Source of the DNA: Acidimicrobiales bacterium | GTDB lineage: Bacteria > Actinomycetota > Acidimicrobiia > Acidimicrobiales > Acidimicrobilacustridaceae | Direction: 5' to 3' | NCBI GenBank assembly: GCA_023261915.1 | Contig: JALRFT010000078.1 | Coordinates: 1-11,247 of the forward strand | DNA length: 11,247 bases | Shown: positions 1 through 6,160 of the stretch, one piece after another | Numbering within the stretch: the first letter of the stretch is position 1 | Layout: the number at the start of each line of letters is the position of its first letter | The notes under the pieces: model-generated | Database searches by the model: none | The model's input: the letters and a program-made list of their open reading frames with translations, nothing else | What the model was told of the DNA's origin: nothing | Position numbers and translations under genes: made by a program

Positions 1-1
1 A

Positions 2-319
2 TTCGCCATCCGACGGTGGAAGCGGTGGTTGCCCGAAGGAGGCGACACTTTTGAAGGTGGGTTCAACAAGAAGCATCTGCGAGGTCGCGACTCTGCTCAC
101 CTCAAGCGGTTTGTCGCCGAAACCCGCCGGGCCGAGATGACCCACTGGGTGACCATGGCGTACGGACCGCTCTTTTGGCTGTGGTCGGCGTGGTGGCTGG
201 GGGGTGTGATGGTGGTGTTCGGCGTCGGTGCCAACCTGCCGTGTCTCATCGCCCAGCGGTATAACCGGGCTCGTCTGCTGCGCATCTTGGGTCGGCGGGA
301 CGCTGCGCTCGACGTCTGA
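2..319 (+). CDS. Glycosyl-4,4'-diaponeurosporenoate acyltransferase-like membrane protein (5' truncated)
   Basis: The reading frame is open from the first bases of the window, so the N-terminus is missing; 105 residues and a TGA stop are visible. The visible part begins with an RRWKRWLPEGG stretch, followed by a GGFNKKHLRGRD block, an FVAETRRAEMTHW block, a hydrophobic hairpin (about residues 52-80) and an NLPCLIAQRYNRARLL C-terminal signature. This order matches, from memory of the family, the CrtO-type acyltransferases that esterify carotenoid glycosides (final step of staphyloxanthin synthesis in Staphylococcus) at the membrane. In actinobacteria such proteins often occur without a staphyloxanthin pathway, so the real substrate here is unknown. 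A TTG at 29 could be mistaken for a start, but conserved sequence continues upstream of it. The family call is fairly secure, the substrate is not. Confidence 0.75.
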   Translation, partial: FAIRRWKRWLPEGGDTFEGGFNKKHLRGRDSAHLKRFVAETRRAEMTHWVTMAYGPLFWLWSAWWLGGVMVVFGVGANLPCLIAQRYNRARLLRILGRRDAALDV

Positions 320-466
320 GGTGCCCACCGTCGGTGGTGTGGTGCACACCCGGAGTGGGTGAGGGTTACAGCGGTGTCTGTCACCGGATAGAACCGGGTC
401 GCCCGAATCCGATCCTGCCTGCTGGGGCCGGTCTCCACTGGGCGAGGAGTTGGGACCGGGTCGCAG

Positions 467-1144
467 GTGGCACCGGGATCAACTCGATTGCGACGGGCGA
501 CGGGAGATGTGTTGAGGGCACTGGCCACATTGTTCGTTGCCAGTGCCGCCCTCGGTGGTGCCACCGTCGGTGGCGTCATCGCCATCACCCTCGGCCCGGG
601 AGGTCTGCTCCATCGGCTCCGACACCTTGAGCAACTGGCGTTCACTGACCCACTCACCGGACTAGCCAACCGGCGACTGCTCGACATCATTGACGCCACC
701 CAGCGCATCGCGGTCTCCGGACGGGTGTGGGCGGTCATGGGTGACCTCGACAGTTTCAAGGCCGTGAACGACCGGCACGGTCATCCGGCTGGTGACGCGC
801 TTCTGCAGTCGGTGGCCGGCATCCTGCGCACCCACACCCGCCCCGGGGATTTCGTGCTTCGCCTCGGTGGCGACGAGTTCGCTCTCGTCCTGTGGTCGTG
901 CAGCATTTCAGAGGCCGAAGCCGTGCTGTCGCGCATTCAGCGACGGGTACACGAGCTCTCGCCGGCCTGCAGCATCAGTTTCGGCGTCTGCGCCGTGCGG
1001 CCGACCCTGCCCGACGAGCGTGCGGTGAGCGGGCCCGTCACCCGAACGGTTGTCGTTGCCGCGCTCGCCGATGCCGACTTGGCCCTCATGGGTGAGCGTC
1101 GGAACCGGCAGGGGAGACGCTCGGTCCTCGTCGTGCAGGACTGA
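467..1144 (+). CDS. Membrane-anchored diguanylate cyclase (GGDEF domain)
   Basis: The protein has 225 residues. One hydrophobic helix (about 22-42) is followed by a short linker helix (48-58) and one GGDEF domain (about 59-220). Visible motifs are LAFTDPLTGLANRR (57-70), the metal- and substrate-binding GDLDSFKAVNDRHGHPAGD (92-110) and an intact GGDEF (134-138). Five residues before it lies RPGD (125-128), a correctly placed RxxD inhibitory I-site. It should therefore make cyclic di-GMP from two GTP at the membrane and be inhibited by its product. There is no recognisable sensor domain. The start is uncertain: GTG 467 has no close ribosome-binding site, while GTG 509 and TTG 512 sit just after a GGGAG at 502-506 and would give a protein shorter by 14 or 15 residues. 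The last motif reads ADADLALMGERR, with Met where Tyr is usual. It ends 16 nt from a convergent gene. Confidence 0.9.
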   Translation: MAPGSTRLRRATGDVLRALATLFVASAALGGATVGGVIAITLGPGGLLHRLRHLEQLAFTDPLTGLANRRLLDIIDATQRIAVSGRVWAVMGDLDSFKAVNDRHGHPAGDALLQSVAGILRTHTRPGDFVLRLGGDEFALVLWSCSISEAEAVLSRIQRRVHELSPACSISFGVCAVRPTLPDERAVSGPVTRTVVVAALADADLALMGERRNRQGRRSVLVVQD

Positions 1145-1160
1145 GCGGTACGCCGACGTG

Positions 1161-2183
1161 TCAGCCGAGCGGTCGGCTGGTGGGGAGGTCGTGGCCCTGA
1201 CTCGTGAGGTAGGCCTCGGCGCGTGCGCAGGCCGCAAGGACGAGTGAGGGGCTGTCGCCCCCGACGGCTGCCCTGGCTTCCTGCACGGTGGATTCCACCA
1301 GTGCTGCCGCCGCCGTCACGGCCTCGGATTCTCCCGCGGGCGGTCCGGTGAGGCCGGAAGCGACCAGAGCCCCGGCGAGTGCGAGGAAATCCGGCAGGAC
1401 GGTGACGTCCTGGCGGGTGAGGACGGCGAGGGCACGAGTGGTGATGGGAACCCACGCCGTCGGAGCGACGATGCGGGCCCTCACCGAAGTCGCCGCCTCG
1501 TGGTCGATGGCACCCAATTTCGACCCCACGGCGAGCACGGTCGCCTCGGCGCCGAGTACGGCTGACGGGTCGGCGTCGGTGCCGAGATCGCTGAGACGAA
1601 GATCTCCTCCGCTCGCCAGGGTGAGGAGCCCGTCAACGTCAATACCGTCGGCGTTGACCACGGCATTGCTCCCACTTGCCACTGCTACAACCCGCCCACC
1701 TCGACGAACCATTGCGGCGGCGAACGCGGCCGAGACCCCGTCAAGAGACTCAATGGCGATCGACGCTCCGTCACCTGGGTGGACACACGTGACGGCGGCG
1801 GCGATCCCTTCTCCCGTCAGCGCGACCCGCGTGTCGTGATAGGCGGCAGGGCGACCGTCCATCGCCGAGAGCGGGGCGAGGTCCGCATCGGTGAGACCCC
1901 GACCTGGATCAACGAACAGGCCCTCACCGACCGGACCGGCGAGAGCCGCCACGGCGGTGGCGATGATCGCCGAACGCTCATCGCCGGACGCATTGATACC
2001 CACTGAGGCTCCACCGATGGGCAGCTCGAGGGAGGCGAACTGATAGGTGGCGCAGCGGGCAAGCAACCACGCAGAGTCAGCCAGCACCTTGGGGGCACAG
2101 CGGGCAACGCCACCGTGGCGATCAAGTCCGTCGAGGTCACTGACCACGAATCCATCGGCCCCATCAAGTCTTCGCATCCCCAT
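1161..2183 (-). CDS. Degenerate Glu/Leu/Phe/Val dehydrogenase-like protein (probable pseudoenzyme)
   Basis: The 340-residue protein can be aligned by eye along the amino-acid dehydrogenase (ELFV) fold. The N-terminal dimerisation half has GGVARCAP (24-31), CATYQFA (44-50) and LPIGGASVGIN (54-64). A DTRVALTGEGIAAAV linker (117-131) follows. The Rossmann half has SIAIESLDGVS (141-151), RGGRVVAVAS (161-170), NADGIDVDGLL (177-187) and VLPDFLALAG (262-271). Active-site positions are lost: the family lysine in MTYK/MTWK is Gln48, the catalytic lysine of GG(A/G)K is Ser60, the nucleotide-binding GFGNVG is replaced by SLDGVS, and the ribose-binding Asp after VAV is Ser170. Oxidative deamination is therefore unlikely. 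The frame is intact with no stops, so it looks maintained. Start: ATG 2183 lacks a clear ribosome-binding site, and GTG near codon 13 is an alternative. It is divergent from the photolyase, with about 106 bp between them. Confidence 0.7.
   Translation of the reverse strand: MGMRRLDGADGFVVSDLDGLDRHGGVARCAPKVLADSAWLLARCATYQFASLELPIGGASVGINASGDERSAIIATAVAALAGPVGEGLFVDPGRGLTDADLAPLSAMDGRPAAYHDTRVALTGEGIAAAVTCVHPGDGASIAIESLDGVSAAFAAAMVRRGGRVVAVASGSNAVVNADGIDVDGLLTLASGGDLRLSDLGTDADPSAVLGAEATVLAVGSKLGAIDHEAATSVRARIVAPTAWVPITTRALAVLTRQDVTVLPDFLALAGALVASGLTGPPAGESEAVTAAAALVESTVQEARAAVGGDSPSLVLAACARAEAYLTSQGHDLPTSRPLG
1162..1179. terminator. Hairpin between convergent genes (possible bidirectional terminator)
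   Basis: A perfect 7-bp inverted repeat, CAGCCGA and TCGGCTG, is separated by the loop GCGG. It lies just after the diguanylate cyclase stop and overlaps the stop codon of the convergent dehydrogenase-like gene. There is no T-tract on either side, so intrinsic termination is only a possibility. Confidence 0.35.
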
Positions 2184-2277
2184 GGGAGCATCATGGTCGG
2201 TCGGCGAGCGGGGGGTCCACCTCTGGGTCGTCGACCACGTAGGGCGCCCGACTCCTGCGGTAGCTGATCGACCTGCC

Positions 2278-2292
2278 TACGCTGACGGCGTG
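2278..2292 (+). promoter_or_regulatory. Leaderless-type promoter of the photolyase gene
   Basis: A -10-like hexamer TACGCT (2278-2283) is followed by exactly six bases and then the GTG start at 2290. No ribosome-binding site is present. The same TANNCT-N6-start arrangement occurs before hemD and hemB, so transcription probably begins at the start codon itself. No good -35 box is seen. Confidence 0.55.
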
Positions 2293-3660
2293 GCATCACC
2301 AACGAATCGTCCCGGCGTCGTGTGGTTCCGACGGGACCTGCGTATTGACGACAACCCGGCGTGGTCGGCAGCGACCTCGGAGTGTTCAAAGGTCGTGGCT
2401 CTCTTTGTGCTCGATCCTCGGTTGCTCAACGCTGCGGGTCCCTTCCGACGTCGACAGCTGCTCGCCAACGTGGTTGCCCTCGACGAGGAACTTCGGGAGC
2501 GGACGGGCGCAGGTCTCACCATCCGCGAAGGGAATCCGGCGGAGGTGGTTCCGGCGGTCGTGGCTGAGGTGGCATCGGACGCGCTGTTCTTCAATGTCGA
2601 TGTCTCACCGTTCTCCACCCGCCGGGACGGATTGGTCGTAGCTGGTCTGCCCAGTGATGTTGAGCCACGACGCTTCTACGGCACCCTCGTGCACCCGCCC
2701 GGGGTGGTGCTCACCAAGAACGGAGCGCTTTCCAAAGTTTTCACCCCGTTCTGGCGAGCATGGACAGCAACGCCACTGGTGCCGTGGCCTGCTCCGGGAC
2801 CTGCCGAGATCGTGGCGCTGGCCTCGACGGTTTCGGTGTCCCTTGATGCTGACCCGCCAATGGTCCCGGGTTCGGCCGGGGCCCTTGCCCGTCTCGAGGA
2901 GTTCGTGACCCACGCTGATCGCTACGGCGACGAGCGCGATCGGCCGGGGATTCGGGGCACGTCAATGTTGTCCGCCGATCTCAAGTACGGCACGCTCTCC
3001 CCCCGAACGGCCCTTGATGTCGTGGGGGAGTCCACGCCGGGTCGGGCAGCGTGGTGCCGCCAGCTGGCGTGGAGGGACTGGTACGCCCACTTGTTGGCTG
3101 AGTACCCGATGCTTGAGCGCGAACCCATGTCGGAGCGATATCGGGATGTTGACTGGGCTGACGACCCTGAGGCCCTCGAAGCCTGGAAGCAGGGCCTGAC
3201 CGGCTACCCGCTGGTGGATGCTGGTATGCGTGAGCTCGCTGCCACCGGCTGGATGCACAACCGGGTCCGGATGGTGACGGCGTCGTTCCTCGTCAAGGAT
3301 CTCCTCATTGACTGGCGGCTCGGCGAGGCTCATTTCCGTCATCTGCTCATCGACGGTGACACCCCCCAGAACGTGGGGAACTGGCAGTGGTCAGCGGGGA
3401 CTGGACCGGACGCCGCGCCCTACCACCGGATCATGAACCCGGTGCTCCAGAGCCGGAAGTTCGACACCGATGGTGACTACATCCGCAAGTGGGTTCCCGA
3501 ACTCGCTGGTCTCCAAGCACGCGACGTGCATGCTCCGTGGGAACTTGCACCCCTTGATCTCGCGACCGCCGGGGTCACCTTGGGTGACACCTACCCATGG
3601 CCCATCGTTGACCACTTCGAGGCACGCCAGAAATTCATGACGGCGTTTCGCCTCGAGTGA
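2290..3660 (+). CDS. phr: Class I deoxyribodipyrimidine (CPD) photolyase
   Basis: This 456-residue enzyme uses blue light and FADH- to split cyclobutane pyrimidine dimers in DNA. The N-terminal antenna domain opens with GVVWFRRDLR (9-18). The FAD-binding helical domain holds TSMLSADLKYGTLSPR (224-239), the AWKQGLTGYPLVDAGMR block (298-314), GWMHNRVRMVTASFLVKDLL (320-339), and DGDTPQNVGNWQWSAGTG (355-372) leading into DAAPYHRIMNP. The tryptophan electron-transfer triad of the E. coli enzyme (W306/W359/W382) is present as W299, W342 and W365. The length is normal for the class. GTG 2290 is chosen because conserved sequence begins ten residues later, a -10-like box lies 6 nt upstream, and the in-frame extension back to 2047 overlaps the divergent gene. 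The antenna chromophore (8-HDF or folate) cannot be told by eye. It ends 21 nt from the convergent whiB-like gene. Confidence 0.96.
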   Translation: MASPTNRPGVVWFRRDLRIDDNPAWSAATSECSKVVALFVLDPRLLNAAGPFRRRQLLANVVALDEELRERTGAGLTIREGNPAEVVPAVVAEVASDALFFNVDVSPFSTRRDGLVVAGLPSDVEPRRFYGTLVHPPGVVLTKNGALSKVFTPFWRAWTATPLVPWPAPGPAEIVALASTVSVSLDADPPMVPGSAGALARLEEFVTHADRYGDERDRPGIRGTSMLSADLKYGTLSPRTALDVVGESTPGRAAWCRQLAWRDWYAHLLAEYPMLEREPMSERYRDVDWADDPEALEAWKQGLTGYPLVDAGMRELAATGWMHNRVRMVTASFLVKDLLIDWRLGEAHFRHLLIDGDTPQNVGNWQWSAGTGPDAAPYHRIMNPVLQSRKFDTDGDYIRKWVPELAGLQARDVHAPWELAPLDLATAGVTLGDTYPWPIVDHFEARQKFMTAFRLE

Positions 3661-3676
3661 CTCGCTCGAAGGCGAA
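3647..3676. terminator. Bidirectional hairpin terminator between photolyase and whiB-like gene
   Basis: The left arm TTCGCCTCGAG (3647-3657) pairs with CTCGA plus GGCGAA (3665-3676) to give 11 base pairs, with a single bulged A at 3670 and a 7-nt loop that contains the photolyase stop codon. It occupies the junction of two convergent genes. No T-tract follows on either strand, as is common in GC-rich actinobacteria. Confidence 0.55.
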
Positions 3677-3681
3677 GCGAA

Positions 3682-4092
3682 TCAGCTGGCTTGGGCGTGG
3701 GTGTGGGTGTGGCGGGTGCGCGCCGCCTCGCTGGCCGCTGCCTGCACGCTCCTTCGGCTGACCGAGCGTGGCGGGAATCCGGCGGCGGCGCGTTCCTCTT
3801 CGTTCTCTCCGCCCCAAAAGCCACTCTCCCGATTGAGTCGGGCGGCTTCACGGCAAGGAGTCAGCACGGGGCACGAGGCGCACACCTGGCGGGCGGCGGC
3901 CTCGCGCCGGACCCGGCGTTCGGGACGCTCTCCGGCAATGCCGAAGAACAAGTTGACCTGGCCCTTGCACGCCGCCCGGGCAATCCAGTTGGTGTCGAGT
4001 TGTACGAGGACGCCCGTGCCGTCAATGGCGGCGATCGGACTCATGGCATCGAAACTTTCCGGGGTGGTGATCCGGTCGAGCTGGTCGGTCAT
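3682..4092 (-). CDS. WhiB-family iron-sulfur transcriptional regulator
   Basis: The 136-residue protein has the four WhiB cysteines C42, C71, C74 and C80 (C-x28-C-x2-C-x5-C), which bind a [4Fe-4S] cluster. GFWGGENEEER (91-101) follows, matching the family turn that contacts the sigma factor region 4, and then an arginine-containing tail that may bind DNA. WhiB-like proteins act with the primary sigma factor and respond to redox or nitric oxide. The subclass (WhiB1-7 type) is not clear by eye. ATG 4092 is chosen because AAGGAG sits 5 nt upstream; an in-frame ATG at 4152 would add 20 residues without family similarity. The C-terminus ends in a His-Thr run (RHTHTHAQAS) produced by a short hexamer repeat. 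It lies downstream of the B12-type regulator on the same strand, about 200 bp away, so it may have its own promoter. Confidence 0.93.
   Translation of the reverse strand: MTDQLDRITTPESFDAMSPIAAIDGTGVLVQLDTNWIARAACKGQVNLFFGIAGERPERRVRREAAARQVCASCPVLTPCREAARLNRESGFWGGENEEERAAAGFPPRSVSRRSVQAAASEAARTRHTHTHAQAS
3693..3710. repeat. Short GGGTGT hexamer tandem repeat
   Basis: Three tandem hexamers (GGGCGT, GGGTGT, GGGTGT) lie at the 3' end of the whiB-like gene. On the minus strand they encode alternating His and Thr. Such a tract can change copy number by slippage in units of two codons, keeping the frame. Confidence 0.6.
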
Positions 4093-4295
4093 GACTGCTC
4101 CTTGAGCCTTCGCCACATCCTCAGCGGCGATCTCTGGTCTGCCTGCCTCCACCGTGAGGACACTGATGGTGCTGGCCTGGTCCCGGCGGGGCCAGTAGGG
4201 GGAGCGTACCCTCTCGCCACAGAATTAGCACTAAATCATGAAATCCGGGTGAAAAGGCTGAAATTCAAGGGTTCCAGGCGTCGCCAGCGGGTGCT
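4093..4295 (-). promoter_or_regulatory. Region between the B12-type regulator and the whiB-like gene
   Basis: About 200 bp without a gene. It contains the whiB-like ribosome-binding site AAGGAG close to 4098-4103, a 6-bp inverted repeat CTGGCC/GGCCAG (4172-4177 and 4190-4195, 12-nt loop) and an AT-rich patch at about 4221-4246. That patch, unusual in this GC-rich window, is the likeliest promoter location for the whiB-like gene. No -35/-10 pair matches consensus well enough to assign. Confidence 0.4.
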
Positions 4296-5180
4296 TTAGG
4301 AGGCGTGGGGGTGGGCGCCAGCGACCTCGAAGGAGTCGAGCACCTCGTCCGTCGAACTCGTCAGACGCACGCGGCCAGCCCGGACCCACTGTTGGAGAAG
4401 TTCAGCCTCCTCTGGTCCAACCCCGTAGCCGCCAAGGATGATGGGAGCGGGTGTGACATCGACGAGTGCGTTGACGGTCGCCGCCAGTGAGGCCGCATTG
4501 TCGGGACATGTGGCACACACACCAATCCCGACGAGGCGGTCCTGGGAGGCAACGGTGCGGGCGAAGGCTGCGGGTGGGGTGTCGGCCCCAAGATCGATCA
4601 CTTCGAAACCCCGGGAGCGCAGGAGGTCACCGACCAACAAGAGTGGGATGCCGTGGGCGTCCCCCGCCGGGGCGCCGAGCACCACGGTTCCGCGCCGTCG
4701 ACCACGTCGGGTGAATCGTGGTCCGAGTCGACCGACAAGCCTTTGCACGATGGCACTTGCCTGGTGCTCTTGCTCAATCTCGAGTGCGCCAGCGGCCCAT
4801 CGTTCGCCAATGGATGCCATGGCTGGGGCGATTACCGAGGTGTAGATCTCCTCAGGCTCGAGCGCCGAACCCATCGCTCCTTCAACGACCTGCCATGCCC
4901 CGGCCTCGTCCCCCCGGACGAGTCGGTCCTCGAGGCGCACTCCGTAATCGACTCGCTCACGCTCCGACGCACGAGTCGTCCCTGACGCCCCGTGTGCCGA
5001 TGCGGAATCCCGAAGGTGTTCGAGCTCACTCGGGGTCACCCACCAGCTTCCCCCGCGCTTGACGGCCTGGAGCCGACCAGTGCGGACGTAGCGATAGACG
5101 GTCATGTAGTGCACACCGAGTTCATCGGCGACCTGATGGAGCGTGAGGTCGGTTGCAACCTCCCCCCGATGTCCTGTCAT
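4296..5180 (-). CDS. Helix-turn-helix regulator with CarH/LitR-type cobalamin-binding domain
   Basis: The 294-residue protein has an N-terminal winged helix-turn-helix of the excisionase/BldC/MerR kind (about 11-56; TLHQVADELGVHYMTVYRYV, then a WWV wing). A charged linker and a helical B12-capping domain (about 80-155) follow, then a Rossmann cobalamin-binding domain (about 163-285). In the cap, W128 is followed by nine residues and then E138-H139, the W-x9-EH signature of CarH-type photoreceptors that bind adenosylcobalamin. The lower-ligand histidine is H176 in D174-A-H-G-I-P; the usual D/ExHxxG motif has Pro179 in place of Gly. LGAD (197-200) and ILGGYGVG (248-255) match the rest of the fold. 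The residue after W128 is Ala, whereas Thermus CarH has the light-state ligand His132 there. ATG 5180 is favoured over GTG 5186 because AAAGGA lies 7 nt before it. The gene is divergent from hemD. Control of its own promoter and of hemD is inference. Confidence 0.85.
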   Translation of the reverse strand: MTGHRGEVATDLTLHQVADELGVHYMTVYRYVRTGRLQAVKRGGSWWVTPSELEHLRDSASAHGASGTTRASERERVDYGVRLEDRLVRGDEAGAWQVVEGAMGSALEPEEIYTSVIAPAMASIGERWAAGALEIEQEHQASAIVQRLVGRLGPRFTRRGRRRGTVVLGAPAGDAHGIPLLLVGDLLRSRGFEVIDLGADTPPAAFARTVASQDRLVGIGVCATCPDNAASLAATVNALVDVTPAPIILGGYGVGPEEAELLQQWVRAGRVRLTSSTDEVLDSFEVAGAHPHAS

Positions 5181-5265
5181 GACCACGTCCTTTGTCCCGC
5201 GCTGCGCTGTCGGCGCTGACTTGCCCCCCGAAGACGGTACCGACCGAAGCCGTCAGGTACTCAGT

Positions 5266-5290
5266 CGGGCACAACGGTCGGCAGTGCCCG
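5266..5290. promoter_or_regulatory. Inverted repeat in the divergent regulator-hemD region (candidate operator)
   Basis: CGGGCA (5266-5271) and TGCCCG (5285-5290) form perfect 6-bp arms with a 13-nt spacer. If transcription of hemD starts at its ATG, the repeat spans about -54 to -30, over the -35 region. A second pair, CCGACCG (5240-5246) and CGGTCGG (5275-5281), overlaps it. Either could bind the divergently encoded HTH-B12 protein; this is inference from position and symmetry only. Confidence 0.35.
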
Positions 5291-5307
5291 GCGTAATGCG
5301 GCCCACG

Positions 5308-5322
5308 TAGGCTCGGAGCATG
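5308..5322 (+). promoter_or_regulatory. Leaderless-type promoter of hemD
   Basis: TAGGCT (5308-5313) is followed by six bases and then the ATG at 5320, the same spacing as before the photolyase and hemB genes. The CGGAG between box and start is a weak ribosome-binding-site match placed too close (1 nt) to work normally, which favours a leaderless transcript. Confidence 0.55.
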
Positions 5323-6132
5323 TCCGGAGAGATTGACAGGGGTTCTGATCCGCTCCCCGGGCTTCCCCTCGCCGGCCGCCGGATCGTTGTCACTCGGCCC
5401 GAGGAAGGATCCGGAACACTCACCGCCCGGCTGGAGCGTCTCGGTGCCGCAGTCGTCGAGGTGCCCCTCGTCGCCACGGTCGAGCCCGCCGACGGTGGGG
5501 AGGCACTCCAGCAGGCCGCCGCCCGTTGGGTGGAAGGTTCCTACGAATGGCTGGTCCTGACCTCGCCGACGGGAGCCCGGCGCTTCGTCGCCGCTCTGCC
5601 CGGTGACGGCCGTCGCTCAGCCCAGCGTGACCGACAGACGAGTGGTCAGGTTGCGTGTATCGGCCCGGGCACAGCATCCGTGCTCACTGGGATCGGCATC
5701 GCGGTCGACCTGATCCCCGAACGTCACGTCGCCGAGGGAATGCTCGCCGCCTTTCCTCCCTGCCCACCGACTGGTGGCTCGATTCTCTTTCCGCGGGCGG
5801 CGGCCGGACGTGACCTGCTGCCCGACGGGCTTGCCGCTCGGGGGTGGTCGGTCGAGCTCATCGAGGCTTACCGCACCGTGACCCTCGACCTCGCCGAAAC
5901 CGACCGCGCCCAGATCGCGGCGGCCGACGCCATCCTGCTCACTTCCTCCTCGGCAGCCCAGCGGCTCGTCGACGTGCTCGGCCCGTCACCGTCGTTGCCG
6001 CCCCACGTGGTGTGCATAGGGCCCATCACGGCCGAAACAGCAACCCGGGCAGGCGTTCGTGACGTGCGGGCTGCGGAGGTGCACTCCCTTGATGGTCTCG
6101 TCGACACCGTGGTCGCTGTCTTGGCCTCCTGA
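5320..6132 (+). CDS. hemD: Uroporphyrinogen-III synthase
   Basis: The enzyme closes hydroxymethylbilane with inversion of ring D to give uroporphyrinogen III, the branch point to haem and cobalamin. The 270-residue protein shows the low-conservation but recognisable HemD pattern of two similar lobes: IVVTRPEEGSG (22-32), LVLTSPTGARRF (78-89), CIGPGTASVL (113-122), PERHVAEGML (133-142), ILFPRAAAGRDLLPDGL (155-171), EAYRT (182-186), ILLTSSSAAQRL (205-216) and VCIGPITAETATRAGV (231-246). Length is typical. It is the first gene of a hemD-hemB-hemL set, 25 nt before hemB. No hemA or hemC lies next to it here; the upstream neighbour is a divergent B12-type regulator instead. Confidence 0.93.
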   Translation: MSGEIDRGSDPLPGLPLAGRRIVVTRPEEGSGTLTARLERLGAAVVEVPLVATVEPADGGEALQQAAARWVEGSYEWLVLTSPTGARRFVAALPGDGRRSAQRDRQTSGQVACIGPGTASVLTGIGIAVDLIPERHVAEGMLAAFPPCPPTGGSILFPRAAAGRDLLPDGLAARGWSVELIEAYRTVTLDLAETDRAQIAAADAILLTSSSAAQRLVDVLGPSPSLPPHVVCIGPITAETATRAGVRDVRAAEVHSLDGLVDTVVAVLAS

Positions 6133-6145
6133 GCGCAACGGCCCG

Positions 6146-6160
6146 TACACTCCGAGCGTG
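6146..6160 (+). promoter_or_regulatory. Leaderless-type promoter of hemB
   Basis: TACACT (6146-6151) is followed by six bases and then GTG at 6158. It sits in the 25-nt gap after hemD, so hemB-hemL can probably be transcribed separately from hemD. The arrangement is the third copy of the TANNCT-N6-start pattern in the window. Confidence 0.55.

Noticed and set aside
325..573. Palindromic 13-mer CCACCGTCGGTGG occurring twice (325-337, 561-573)
   Set aside because: The second copy lies inside the coding sequence of the diguanylate cyclase helix and is explained by Gly/Thr/Val codons; two copies are not enough to argue for a repeat family.
1288..1839. 183-codon plus-strand frame rich in Ala, Ser, Thr and Arg
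   Set aside because: It is the shadow of the dehydrogenase-like gene, which shows ordered family blocks on the minus strand.
2047..2289. 81-codon N-terminal extension of the photolyase
   Set aside because: It overlaps the divergent dehydrogenase-like gene, shows no photolyase similarity, and the leaderless-type start at 2290 fits the family start.
5181..5319. Possible cobalamin riboswitch before the B12-related gene or hemD
   Set aside because: No B12-box-like sequence or long structured leader is seen, and hemD appears to be leaderless.
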